From: Cenococcum geophilum 1.58
Lineage: Eukaryota > Ascomycota > Dothideomycetes > Gloniales > Gloniaceae
Reading direction: 5' to 3'
NCBI GenBank assembly: GCA_001692895.1
Contig: KV748267.1
Span: forward strand, 124,001 to 188,000
Length of the DNA stretch: 64,000 nt
In this document: positions 46,380 to 58,045 of the stretch, one piece after another
How positions within the stretch are numbered: the first letter of the stretch is position 1
Layout of the letters: each line of letters begins with the position of its first letter
Notes under the pieces: generated by a model
What the model saw: the letters and a program-made list of their open reading frames with translations, nothing else
What the model was told of the DNA's origin: nothing
Databases searched by the model: none
Program-made: the position numbers and the translations under genes

Positions 46380-47765
46380 AATTAGATTTGAAAGCTTTGC
46401 AATAGCTACGCAATAAGGATCCCTAAAATTTTAAAGAAAACAGCGAATTTAAGAAGGTTTATATAGAAGAGATCAATAAAGACAAGGACGAACTAGCAGC
46501 TAGCTCAAGCCTCTAATTCTAGCCCTAAAAAACTCTACTTACACTTATAAAGCACCTCTTACAGAGCCAAAAACACAGCTGCTATCTCTAACTTCTAGAG
46601 TTCAGCAGCTAATTTCAAGAACTGGAAATAGTAGAGAATCTCTCCTAGACTTTGGCAAAAACCGTAGTCTCTTCTATTTCTGCATTTCTTCTTCTATCTC
46701 GAAAGGTACGTAAGGGACGAGAAGCTGCACAAGAAACATCTCATAGACTAGTAGAAAATCCCTACAAGATTTCCCTAGAGTGGGATTTAGTAGATATATA
46801 GTACTATACAGATGATGGCTCTAAACGATAGCAAATTAATTCAGGCAAGCCGTATGCAAAAATTAGGAGAGAAAGTAGAGAGTTAAATATTGCAACAAAT
46901 TCAGGAACCTAGGACCCTATATGGGAAATAATATGGGCGAACAGCGCAAGAGCATTACTAAGCATACAGTAAGCTAGGACCTTAGAACTAGGCCAGCGCC
47001 TATATAAAGACTACAACAACTAAGACAGAAGAGAAAAAGATTATATCTTTATAAGATAGCAGCCAGGCGGTATTAAAAGAAGATTAACAACTAAATTCTC
47101 TTACAGGAGGGCAAAGAACTAGTCTTTAAAATACGCAAGAGCTGCTCCATTTAGCTAGTAAAGGTATCTCTATTAACTTCTATTGGTTCCTACTTAGGAA
47201 GTTTATTGGAAACGAAAGCAGATAAAACTAGCTAAAAAGGTCTCTTTAGAAGAAAAATCAAGTCTTCTTATACTTCTTTATCCTATATAGGGGAGAAGTA
47301 GCAAGAGAAAAAGATACTAAAGAACAGTGGAAAAAACAATTGGCAACAGAACAAAGAATAAAAGGAAAACACTATAACAGGATCTGTAAAGGAAGCTATT
47401 CCTTTTCTCTTAAAGCACCCTAAGGATAAGATATCCCTAAAAAGCTACAATCAGCTTTCTTCCCAGCTTTAAACACTAGGAAAGGGTTTCTTTAAATCCT
47501 CCTCTAGAACAATAGAAAGGACAAAGAAGGTAGATGCTTTAGAGAATGTACTGCTGTACAAACCCCTAAGCACTTACTACTAGACTGCAGCCTATATAAA
47601 GAAGAGAGAAAGAATATACCAAAGGCAACTAGGCTCTTCTCTCTTTCTAAAGAAGTTATTTTGCACAAAGAAAGGAAGAGAAGCTCTTTTTCTATTCCTA
47701 GACAGGACAGGAATAGCTACTAGAAAGTGGCTAATAGCAGCAGGATCTTTAGAAGGAGGTAACTC
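46380..47765 (+). pseudogene. LINE RNase H and C-terminal zinc region, frameshifted
   Basis: After the RT stop, several frames carry the remaining protein. An RNase H start, QYYTDDGSKR (TDGSK-type), lies at about 46795-46830. A C-terminal CRECTAVQTPKHLLLDCSLY motif, the CCHC-type end typical of Tad-like LINEs, lies at about 47540-47600, followed by TRLFSLSKEVILHKER. At least three frameshifts and numerous TAG/TAA codons occur. Confidence 0.7.
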
Positions 47766-48290
47766 CTACTAGGCTCCTAGTAGATAGATAATAGGGAGCA
47801 AAAGGACAGAAATAATTTACAAAAGGACAGGGACAGGCGTTAGGATTTCTTATTTTTTAGAATCTTTTCTATTGTTTTCTTATTACCTAATAGTTATTAG
47901 TAACCTAGTATTTTTACTAAGTAGCTATAAACTACTAGGACATAGTTACTAGTACATATTAAGGCTGCCTAAGAAGGATTCATGTATATAGAGCTATAGC
48001 GCTATAGCCTAGAGGCTGCATGCGCAGTATTATACGTAGTATAATACAATGGACCTAAAAAAAAAAAAAAAAAAAAAACTACTATACCAGTCCGCCGCGG
48101 CCGCGCTTTCTCCCGCGCCTTAGCGCCTCCTGCTACCGCCGCCGCTAATAACAATAATAATAACAATAATAACGATGACGATAACGATAATAAGAAAAAG
48201 GAGGCCCTACTTACCCGCGCCCGTTCCTATTCTAAATAGCGCCAGTAGTTTATAGGGCTGCTCCGCTATTTAGCGGATATAGTTAAGGAG

Positions 48291-48342
48291 TATAAGGGGT
48301 AGAAGAGGAGGTAGGGGGTAGGGGGTAGGGGGAAGGGGGGTT
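48291..48342. repeat. G-rich tract of Helitron E
   Basis: Runs of four to six G. Counterpart of 39061-39110. Confidence 0.7.
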
Positions 48343-48409
48343 TATTAGGCCCTGTGGGGCATTTATAGATGGTTTACTAACCCTATAGGGCAGTTATAGA
48401 AGTAGTTAT

Positions 48410-51400
48410 TTAAAAAAATAATATACCTTATTACGTAAGTAAAACTTCTAGATATATAATATTATCTATAGTAGTTTAATTTAGGGGAAGCAGTACTAAA
48501 ATACTATTTATAATAGTAACCCAAAATAGGGTAATATAGAGCTGCCTATAGGTAAAGACCGGTATATATAAGTTAACGCCAATAAAGTTAAAGGACTAAC
48601 TCTGCGACTTATTTACGGTTATAGTAAAGTATAACTAAATTAGAAACTGCCTTCTACTAATAATAAACGGCAGTTCTCTGTCTATAAAGGTAAGCTTAAT
48701 ATAAGGGATTAGCCGTAGCTAGCTATAAAAGCTGCCGCTAAGCATTTAAGTTTTAATATAGCGGCGGCCTAGGCGCGTAATAACTATACGGGTGCCGTTA
48801 TAGAGGCCTTCCTTAGGGTAAAGGTTCCGTAAAAGGATTACGGGCGCGCCTACCTTTAGGGAAAGCTTTAACGGAGGTAGGCTACTAGGGTTAAATATCT
48901 GCAGGAGCTCTGCTGGCGGCAGTTCTATATAATTTTCTTCTCCATTTTGCTCTACAGAGTCTATAGAGTAAAAGGTGCTTAGGGAGCCGTAGAGCCGCGG
49001 AAGGATAGCCTTATTAATATTAGCTATAGTATTATTGCAAATAGTTAGGATAACGCGATCGCGGAAGGTATTAGGAGTAGTATATACCTAGGTAAGTAGT
49101 TGCGAAGGGTATATATAGCCGTAGAAGGGTTCGTTAAACCGCAACTGGGCTATACTAGGTAGGATAGTAATACTGCCAGATAGGGACGTATTATAGGATA
49201 AGCTCCGTACCTAAGCTGCGAACTACTAATTAACCTTACCCTAGTAGACACGCATATTTAGCCGCAGGGATAGTATACAGAAGGTAGGCTAGAGGAACAA
49301 CCGCTATAGGTAGGCACTTATAATAGCTACGTGGTTCCCCTACGGGATAATAGGTAGTATCTAAGTAAAGTTACCGCCTAAGATAGTAGGGAGTCTGCTA
49401 AAGGTAGAGTTGTTAGAACGGACGTCTATAAGCATACAGTATACGGCTTTAAAGTAGTAGTAGTGCTATATTAGCACCTTATCCTAAATAAGCAGAGAGG
49501 TACGGCGTAGAAGCTCGGCTAGATATAACCTTTTAGAGATATTGCAAGTAGACTCTTTATATAGGTTAATAGGTATCCAAAAATGGGAGTGGGCAGTATA
49601 GCCGCCGGGTAGTAGTAGGGCCGTAATGCCAGAAGAAGCTATGTAAAGAATAATCTTACCGCGTAAGCGGTAATAGTAGTAGAGGTAGCAATAGAGAAAC
49701 GTTTTACTGGTATTTATAGGGCCCTAGAGAAAGAAGCGGGCGGTTTACGGATCCGTATCTATAGCGGCAATAATAGTATTAAAGTACGCTGCCTAATTGG
49801 GATTTAGCTACTAGCGTAGCTTAGTAAACTAGCGTTCTTCCTCTATATAGTTATATTATAGCTTCGCTATAAGAAGCGGGTTACTACCCTCGGCAATAAT
49901 ACCCCACTAGTGCTGGAACTAGGGTAGGCTATAGTCCGTAAGCGTCTTTTGGTAATCTATAAGTATCTAATAGATAAGGTATAGGCTGTAATTAAAATAA
50001 GCGTTATTATCGTCGCCGACTATAGGAGGAGTATTAGGTTAGCGGGCTAGAAAGCGAGGCAGATTATTATAAATAGACTGTTTAAAGCGGTCCTATAAAG
50101 CAACTGGCTTTATAATAGGGCCGTAAAGTAAAGCGGTTACGAATAAGGAGCGTAGCTAGGCACTAATAGTAAAAACAGCGGCCTTTGTTAAGCAATCGAT
50201 CTACTTATAATTATCCTCTAATAGCCCTAGGGCCACGTAGGCGGCTTAAAAGGTTAGATAGACTATACTAGCAACAGTACGGAGGTCCTTAAAGGAGGTA
50301 GGGCCGGAAACGGACGTTAGTAGTAGCCGTAGGTAAAACCTCTTACCTATAACGGGACTATAGTAATATATACGGCCTATTACGGAGCCTTACTGGCGTA
50401 GATACTACTCCCGTTACTTTAAAATAAAGGTATACCGCTTAGGGAAGTCTTAATATAGGCGGTTACGGGCATCGTTATACTCCGCGTTATACTTAAAGAA
50501 GGCCATTAACGTAGAGTTAGAGAGCTTAAGACGCTACTAGATTTCCTCTACGGACTGGTCCGGCTAAAAGTATATAGGCTGCTTACCTAGAAGGTGCACC
50601 GCAAGCTAGATTATAGGGAGGTACTCCTTATAAACGGGAAACTTGAACAGCCGCCAGATAGCCTTAAAGGGGCCAATATAACGGCCCTATAAATACTAGC
50701 TTACCTCATCGCGGTCTATAAGTCGTAAAGTAATATAGTCGTTTCCCTTATATATATACTTATGGATATACTTAATAAACTTTATAAAGGCGTAGATCTC
50801 AACATTAATATAGGTATAGTACTTTACGGTTAGATAAGGACTATACGGAATAATCTAGCGGTTATCTATTTTAAACGTAGCTCTAAGAGGCCCCGGTAAG
50901 CGGACAGACTATATCCGCTAATTATTATAACGGCGGTATTCTAGATAGCCGTCCTTATATACAATAGTAGTAGGGTTAAAAGGCCTAGGGTACCGCTTTA
51001 AGTAGGTTAGCGGAAGGCCTAGCCCTAGCGAAACTATATAGGGAGCTCGCGGATTTTAGAAGCTGTAAGGGCCGTAAACTATTATTGACTTTATAATCTT
51101 AGTAAGACAACCAGTAGGATTATCCTCCGGCTGCGGAAGCTCCGCGGATATAAAATAGTTAATAACGGCTAGGTCTAGCAGCCTGTTGCGGTTATACGGA
51201 TATAGGAAGAGCAGTAGGTATAGATGGGGCAGGCCCCGTTTCTAGTACTTAATAGTCTAAACGGAGCCGCGGTACTAGCTAAAGATCTACTTCCGTTTTA
51301 GGTTATAAAAGAGGTGAATAACTTTTATACGAAAGACGCGTATAACTAAATCAGGCCTATCTATAGCGGTTTACCTAGGTAGTAGCTTATAGGTAATCTT

Positions 51401-52880
51401 ATCCCACCTAGAGTTGGCAGTAAACGTAATAAATATACTTAAACGGCCGTATTTACGGATAATAGCCATTAAATTCTAATAGCACTGCCTAATAAAGCGA
51501 TCTCCGCTAAGGAAACTTAATGGAAGGACTACGCGGCGGCCTAATAATTAAGGGTCCAGATTATGGCGGGTAAGAGCATTCGTAATACTATTGTATAGGT
51601 CCACGCGGAGGGTTATTTAGTTAAAGCGGATTTAGCTAAGCTTATTCTGATTATAGAGCGCCTATATATCTACGACATACTACTAAAATAGCTAGTAGTA
51701 GGTAAAAGGGACCAACCTAGAGTTAATACGGACGTGTAGGTAGAACTAAAAGTACGCCCACTATGTTAAACGGTCTCGCTAGCGGGCTTAATTGGAGTCG
51801 CGTAGCTAGAGACCCTAGTGCCAGCTAATATTACCGTAAGGGAAGAGTAGTACGTAATAGAGCGGCATATATACGGCGTGCGCTAAGTTAATACGGTAGT
51901 ATCACAGGGGTTTATTAGGCATGCTACGCTCCGTAAGTATAATATCGCGAAAGCTAGCATCGCTGTACTCGTCTGGTATAATAACGGCTACCTTATTACT
52001 TATTAGGAGGTTCTTACGGCGCTAATTAGCACCAGCCTCTAAAATAAGCTGTATTTATAGGTTTAAAATAATCCGTAATAGGGTCGTTACAGGCTAAGCC
52101 TAAAGCCGTTCCCTTACGGTTTAATAGAGGGCGATAAAAGGGTTCCGTACCTCAGATAGCATAGTAGTAAGGCACTATAAAATAGTTGCATCTAGCTAAA
52201 TATTAGGACGGGCCCGTAGCTAGACATCTATGGTATAACTAGGGTCGTAAAAGTATAGCTAGGTATACCGCGGAGCAACGTTAGCAGGAGGCTCTAGCGG
52301 GCCCTATAGATAGTAAAGCTTACCATATATCTGGAAGCAATTTAGGCCGCCGCAGGCTATACCACGGTTAGTAACGGTGTAGTTTACGGACGTAAAAGCT
52401 AATGCTGCATTATATACGCGGAGCCGCTCCCTAAACTACCTAGCAGAAGTACTACAGGACTCTAAAAGGTCGCGTAGATATTTTAGCAGAGGCTAAAATA
52501 GAGGGAGGTTTATATTACCGTGCTTATAGTAGGCTTTAAACTATAGATTGCTGGGATGTAATATACTAATATATTTATCTATCCAATATAAGGCCGCGTA
52601 GAAGTTATACTTAACGTTTATAGGCCTAAGATCTAGCTGCTTTATAATAGGGCGGACGGCAGGACCACAATCTAGCTGCTCCACGATAGGGCGGACAGTA
52701 GGACCATAATATAGCTGCTCCGCGATAGGGTAGACCGTAGTAGGTCGCGGCTAAATTAATATAGGGGGTCGCGGCTGGATCGATACGGGCGGTATAAGGG
52801 GAGAAGCAGCAGCGGAAGTAGTAGCGGAAGTAGTAGTAGAAGCAGCGGCCGGAAGGTCCGCTAAAGGTCGCCAAGCCCAT
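48410..52880 (-). pseudogene. Helitron Rep-helicase, copy E
   Basis: Same architecture and length as copy D. The N-terminal open piece 52626-52880 (84 codons, MGLATFSGPSGRC...) is the true protein start frame; copy D has ACG at the equivalent ATG, so either the start was really elsewhere or one copy changed. The HUH box at about 51215-51245 reads GLPHLYLLLFL, retaining the first His that D lost. The helicase ends with a VALSRVT-like region near 48540. Stops are numerous and partly different from those in D, so the protein is dead here too. It is read away from E's 5' end at 53491. Confidence 0.9.
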
Positions 52881-53875
52881 TTCCTTCTTTTCTCCTATAT
52901 ATAAGTTAGAAAGGCAGTAAATAAACCTAAAGAAAAATACTAACTCCGTAAGATTTACAGGTCTTATATAGAGCTCTACAACAGTTCGTTACAAACTTAG
53001 TAGAAGAGCAATACTACTTATAGCTAGTACAAAACACATAATTAGAAGGCATTTAGGTAGTAGGTAGGAAATAGTAACTAGGGTAGTAAATACAAAAGAT
53101 ATAGAGCAGTAAGGGGTAGGAGGTAAGAAGAGGTCGAGAGGTCGCGAGGTCGCGAGGTCGTGGTATCGCGGTAGGCCTACAGAGCCTGCAGAGCTCCGTA
53201 CACGGCTCTGTGCGGCTACCCCTAAGCTTTCCGCAGACTCTTAAAGCTCTATATTATTAGTTATCCTTAGGATATTTAGATAAAAGTGGTAGTATTTTAA
53301 AGCGCTGCGTAAGCTCTATAAATCTATATAAATAGAAAGTTTATTTATGTACTATTAGGGGGTGCATTGCAAGTGTAAGTTTAAGGTCAGTTGGTCGCGA
53401 ATTTGATGGGGTAATTAGGTGACCCGTTTTTTTAAAAGTAGAATTAAACCAATCCAAACTGTCGCTTAAAATTAATTTAGTACAATAGAGAAGCACGTAT
53501 AATTTTCAACTAGTAAAGTTATTATCTTAAAAGTAACTACTTTTACTAATTCTAGTATGCTTCTGTGTATACGCCCACTACTTATAAGGAACCTTTAACT
53601 TTTCCTTTATAAGCCCGGCTAGTATCTACGGTTTTTTTTATTGTTTATTTAAGACGTAAGCTCTAGATATAGTGTGCATATGCTTTATATACGCGCTGTT
53701 AGTTTCTACTCTATCTCTACTTCCTATATTTACTCTATAATATATTTTACTTTATAAGTTTAAAAGCGCTTTATAAAGTTTCGTTTAATATATACTAGGT
53801 AGAATATAAGTATATACTGAAGGTGTTCGTCCCATTTACGGGATGGGTTAATTGTATATAGGTAATCTCTAAAAC

Positions 53876-53933
53876 CTATATATTGTGAGCATATGCCTAG
53901 TATATACTGAGCATATATAGAGTGTATACTTAC
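53876..53933 (-). other. intron-like unit, minus strand
   Basis: 58 bp. GTAAGT donor, GCATATGCTCAC core, AATATATAG acceptor. Nearly the same 3' part as the plus-strand unit at 35358-35411. Confidence 0.5.
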
Positions 53934-54886
53934 CGCCAGCTTATTTCTTATACATATTAACTATAGTAGTGCGAAGTCCAGTTCTATAAATATGTATAAA
54001 TTATATAGATAATTAAGTAGTATTACCTAAAACCTTAAATACTAGCTAAAATATCTTTGCGTACGTAGTACGTGTTTTTAGGTTAAGAAAGGTATATACC
54101 CACACCTTAATTCTTATAAGTGTTTAGCTTATATATAGTATATATATAGTATAGGGTATGCATACGTTTAGAATTCTCATCCTATCTTATAATTGAGAAT
54201 AGATTTATTTTGTCTTAAACTATCTTAAATAATAGGTCCATTTCGATATATATTACGCGTTAAAATGCTTTAGCTTATATATACGTATAACATACAATAA
54301 GGAAATGCTCGTTATTAAAGTTATAAATTGCCTGAATTTATTACTTGGTGTTTTCTTTATATTAATTAATAGAGAACTCGCGTAGTATACCTGCTACGCT
54401 TAGCCTCTATATATACTTAGCGTGTATCTAACCTATACTTACCTGCATATACCGTCCCCTCTAGGAATTATAGTATCCTTTCCTTCTAAATTAGAGCAGT
54501 AATTTAATCCTTAATATTAAGACTACTATATACGGCACGTAGTGTCTGCGTTTTATACTTCCTATATAAAATATAGTACTGCGGCAATAGGATAAATTGA
54601 CCTATATAATAGTAAGTAGTTTTACTTATATATATTATATATATACAGAGCATACGTATAGTAAGGCTTAGGATATCCACCTGCTTTATTGCTTCAACTA
54701 CATTATTAGCAAGGTTAATTAGTAGCTTTATTAGATATAGTAGATAATATATATAAAAATTTCGTGTAATAAGGCAAATATAAGAATACCGTGCTATATT
54801 AACAGGAATATAGCAGTCTAACTATATGCCGCATGTTCGGCTTACTACCCTACCTTAGCCTTATGGGTGGTCAAATCTTATGTCGG

Positions 54887-54929
54887 CTTAGTATATATAT
54901 AGCGTATGCACGATATATACATTATATAC
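54887..54929 (-). other. intron-like unit, minus strand
   Basis: 43 bp. GTATAT donor, GCATACGC core, CTAAG acceptor. Confidence 0.3.
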
Positions 54930-55263
54930 CATAATATTTTTGCTTTAACGTTGCATATCTAATATAGGTACATTTTTATTTAACTTCCTAAACTCTATAT
55001 TTAACGAGTAAACAAAGGTATTAAATATTTACCTAGGCAGTTATCGATAATAAAGGCTAGGCAGTATACTATAGTTTAGTATTACTACTGCTAGAATAAC
55101 CAATAAACTCTACCTGTATATAATAAGTATATATTACGCATACGCCGGACATATACGTACTCTATGCCGAAAAAATATCATTAGTTTACTTTTACTACAT
55201 ATACATTCTTGTGTATTAGGGTAGATACACTACCGCTATAATTGTAGAACACCGTGGTAGTAG

Positions 55264-55308
55264 CTATATATTATAAGTATATACCTAACGTATATAGATA
55301 ATACTTAC
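55264..55308 (-). other. intron-like unit, minus strand
   Basis: 45 bp. GTAAGT donor, two TATATAC words, ATATATAG acceptor. Confidence 0.45.
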
Positions 55309-55580
55309 TTCTCTATACTTTACTTAAGCATTTTATTAATCTCTACTACCTAGTATAGACGACTACTACGCTTTTAGAGGTCGTTAATTAATTTAAGCTT
55401 AACCCTATTATATACTAAGTATATACTAAGCATATCCTTATAGGCGTACTCGCAGTGTCTAATACCGCTATATTTAAACGCTTAGTAGAATACTTTTTCA
55501 CTCTCCTAATTGTTTTTACTAAGAAGCTGTAATCGTATAATCCTAGGGCTACCAGTTTAATAGAAAGAGAATTAAATCTG

Positions 55581-55625
55581 CTAGATATATAAATATAGTA
55601 TATGCTTTATATGTTTATTGCTTAC
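55581..55625 (-). other. intron-like unit, minus strand
   Basis: 45 bp. GTAAGC donor, GCATATAC core, ATCTAG acceptor (CAG three bases on is an alternative). Confidence 0.45.
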
Positions 55626-55844
55626 CTTTAATATATACCAATTAATAACCTTACGTACTGTTTTTTTATTTGCATCTATAGATAGCAGAGGTATTGCTTT
55701 ATAGATAAAGTATACAATTCCTTCTTTCCTAGTTACTAGATATTCTAGCATTATAATATAGTCTATTGCCTCTTAGACGATAACTTAATGCTTGCCGTTA
55801 GAGCTAATAAGTACTCTATAGTCTTAGAGTGTTCCCTAGCTATT

Positions 55845-55889
55845 CTAAGTATATATATAGCTTATGCATAAAGTCCAATATAGTTTTAC
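55845..55889 (-). other. intron-like unit, minus strand
   Basis: 45 bp. GTAAAA donor, TTATGCATAAGC core, ACTTAG acceptor. Removing it joins ...MGLSK-like sequence to the open IAREHSKTIEYLL exon. Confidence 0.45.
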
Positions 55890-56250
55890 CTTAGAGAGAC
55901 CCATATAAAATGGAAGCCGCTATTATATACTATCTTAACCCTCGCCCTCCTTATCCTCCTCCTTACCCTCCTTATCTTTAATACCCTCTCCGCCGATTAT
56001 ATTATTTTAAGAACTATCGTCTTTATATTTAATATTAGGTAAGCTTTAGAATGCCTGCGTATACTTAGTATATGCGTAGTATATAGTTGTATATACTAAC
56101 TAGTAGGCCATTTAACCATCCTACTATACTCTCGTTTGCCTTAGTATAGTTTTTACTTATTATTTATATACTGTGACACGCGTAAATATATATATATATA
56201 TGTCCTATATGCCTGCGTATGCGTAGCATATGCCCTAGATATTTTAGTTT

Positions 56251-56430
56251 GTGCAGTCGCTTAAGTTAAATGTGGCTACCAATGCGTGTTCTGTATGGGT
56301 AAAAGTGTGGCCCCGCCGACCTTTTTCCGGCGCTCCATTGGTGACCCCGTTCAGCTTTCGCCGACCCCCATCGGTGACCCTGTTTAACTTTTCCGTGACC
56401 CTGCTCAGCTACACCCCGACCTCCGCCCTA
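56251..56430. repeat. unmutated GC-richer patch with GTGACCC repeats
   Basis: Holds three diverged copies of a GGTGACCCNGTTNAACTTT-like unit at about 56338-56410 and several CCGACC words. TG and CA are common, so RIP has spared it. A 74-codon plus-strand frame (56251-56475) crosses it but runs into the repeat C segment and looks accidental. Confidence 0.55.
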
Positions 56431-57238
56431 CCTACCCCCGTTTTCCGCCGACCCTTATACCATTTCTTCCTATAATTACGATTTTGTTTAGGTATCTAAT
56501 TAGCTTAAGAGTTTGCAGGAGTTTATAGGAGTTCGCGGGAGTTTATAGGAGTTAAAAAAGAATACAAATTGGCTGTGCTTTAATTAGTAATAGGTAGTGT
56601 ATATAGAGGAGCAACGCCAGACGTGCCCTAGGGCCCATATATAAGTAATCCAATTGGCCTAAGAGTTTGCAGAAGTTCGTAAGAGTTTGCAGGAGGTAAT
56701 AGGACTTAGTTAGTAACAAAAGTAGACGTAATATAGTTATAGTGTAGGTAGTAGTAGAAGGAACAGTTTACGGGTGGTGCGAAAATTCAAATCCAAAATG
56801 CGGTTAAGGTTTTGCACGATATATCTTGTAGCTTTAACTGCGTTATAATTAGCTTTTATATATATAGAATTAAAGATTATTACTTCAAGATTGAAATGCA
56901 TCGAATAAAGCATTAATAACTGTTGGTGGGGCCATAGTAGAGCTAGATAAAGTTAAAATGCGTGATCTAAAACATTTAATTCTCACTAAAGGGACGCCTA
57001 TAATCTCTTAAACGCTTTATAAAAGATTTTATTAGGTAATAGGGGTGCGCAGGGGGCTAATATTAGTGCACTGTTTTAATTGGTCTAGGAGTTAGCAGGA
57101 GTTAGTAGGAGTTAGGGCGCTATTCTAATTGGCTTAGGAGTTTGCAGGCGTTTTAGAGGGTTTATATATTATCCCGTGTTACAGAATAAATCTTTTACGG
57201 AGCGTCTAATTTATAAGATAATCTAGGGGTTATTTTAA
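56431..57238. repeat. partial third copy of the RecQ/DUF6589 unit (spacer only)
   Basis: Collinear with 19290-20080 of unit A. It ends where unit A continues with 'taaattagacccc' and this copy switches to 'agggcaacctaag'. It is less RIP-mutated than A: the motif here reads GGAGTTTGCAGGAGTT where A has GGAGTTTATAAGAGTT, so it helps reveal the original sequence. Confidence 0.85.
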
Positions 57239-57848
57239 GGGCAACCTAAGATGACTGCAATAATATCCCTTACACTTTTAGGGCGTAAGAGAGGGTTCTA
57301 GTATTAATATCTATAGCATCTAAGTCCTTACGGGTCCTAGGCGGCTAAAGGGTAAAGTATTAAGGTATATATTTTAGGGTAAGGTGTAGTATATTATTAT
57401 ATAAGCTATTAAGAATATTTAGTATAGGCGGTAAGAGTATTTAGCAGCTTAACTCCTATAAGGGAAGCCTTTAGTTTAGAGTTTAGTAACTTTACTAGGC
57501 GATTAATTAAAGCGGGTTCGTTCTATCTAGTCTCTTTAGTATAGTGGTAGAATTTAGTAAATTATAATAGAAAGCTCTTAGAGCCGTATATTATCTTATT
57601 TAGCTTTCTTTATACTATAGCAATTTAGTTAGGGTCGCTATAAGATGCTTTTAGTATAGTAACTAGTTCTTCTATAGTACTAGGCTAAAAAAGGTATATA
57701 TTTTCTATAGCGTCTCCTATTAGACTCCTTATAGCGTAATATAACTAGCTATTAAAGTAGGGCAGTAATTAATATTACCGTTTAGCTTATTCTTAAGTTA
57801 GTTAAAAAAGGAGTATAGTTTACTCCTTTTACCTAAATAGGCAGGAGG
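57239..57848. other. RIP-degraded sequence, unassigned
   Basis: No protein family was recognised on either strand. GCAATAATATCCCTTA at 57257-57272 recurs at 58935-58950. Confidence 0.35.
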
Positions 57849-57853
57849 ATTAG

Positions 57854-58040
57854 TGTTACAGTACGTGCGGACTGTCAAGGTACAATGTACGAGGTGACTG
57901 TATATGATTGACAAACGATGTCGTATGAGGATCTATATAGGAGGTGAGGCGGTATATATACGTGTCGCTCAGGGGTCAGGTCCGTGCTCATACATACGCG
58001 TACACGAGCCATAACAACGCGTCAGGTCAGTGCCGTAACA
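57854..58040. repeat. solo LTR, 187 bp, not RIP-mutated
   Basis: Begins TGTTACAGTACG, ends GTCAGTGCCGTAACA (TGTTAC/GTAACA inverted ends) and is flanked by ATTAG at 57849-57853 and 58041-58045. TG and CA are abundant. No internal retrotransposon region is present, so it is a solo LTR left by recombination or a small non-autonomous element. Confidence 0.8.
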
Positions 58041-58045
58041 ATTAG

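Larger units (their letters stand above)
45511..48077 (+). mobile_element. Tad-like LINE, 5' truncated
   Basis: Flanked by the 12-bp target duplication ACTACTATACCA (45499-45510, 48078-48089) and ends in 21 A (48057-48077), the mark of target-primed reverse transcription. It begins inside the RT, so the first ORF, endonuclease and RT N-terminus are missing. It holds RT, a degraded RNase H and a C-terminal Cys/His motif. It is much less RIP-changed than the Helitron around it. Five ambiguous bases (45948, 45956, 45961, 45965, 45978) suggest reads from several near-identical copies. Confidence 0.92.
44262..53491 (-). mobile_element. Helitron, copy E, carrying a LINE
   Basis: About 6651 bp once the 2567-bp LINE and one 12-bp duplication are removed, matching copy D end to end. 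Minus-strand start TCTCTATTGTACTAAA, end TTTCTCG, directly abutting D. It is slightly less mutated than D at several catalytic positions. E and D each have private transitions, so both were hit by RIP after they became two copies. Confidence 0.88.
53492..56240 (-). pseudogene. unrecognised multi-exon gene relic, minus strand
   Basis: AT-rich but richer in TG/CA than the neighbouring repeats. The minus strand shows intron-like units of about 45 bp with GTAAGT/GTAAGC/GTAAAA donors. Exon-like stretches include an acidic GGEGIKDKEGKEEDKEGEG block (about 55930-55990), IAREHSKTIEYLLALTASIKLS (about 55770-55844, after a unit), and LVALGLYDYSFLVKTIRRVKK with a basic continuation at about 55450-55550. 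LKLINDL-KRSSRLYQVVEINKMLK lies near 55330-55400. No family was recognised. It may continue on the far side of the Helitron array at 36890-37400. Confidence 0.35.
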
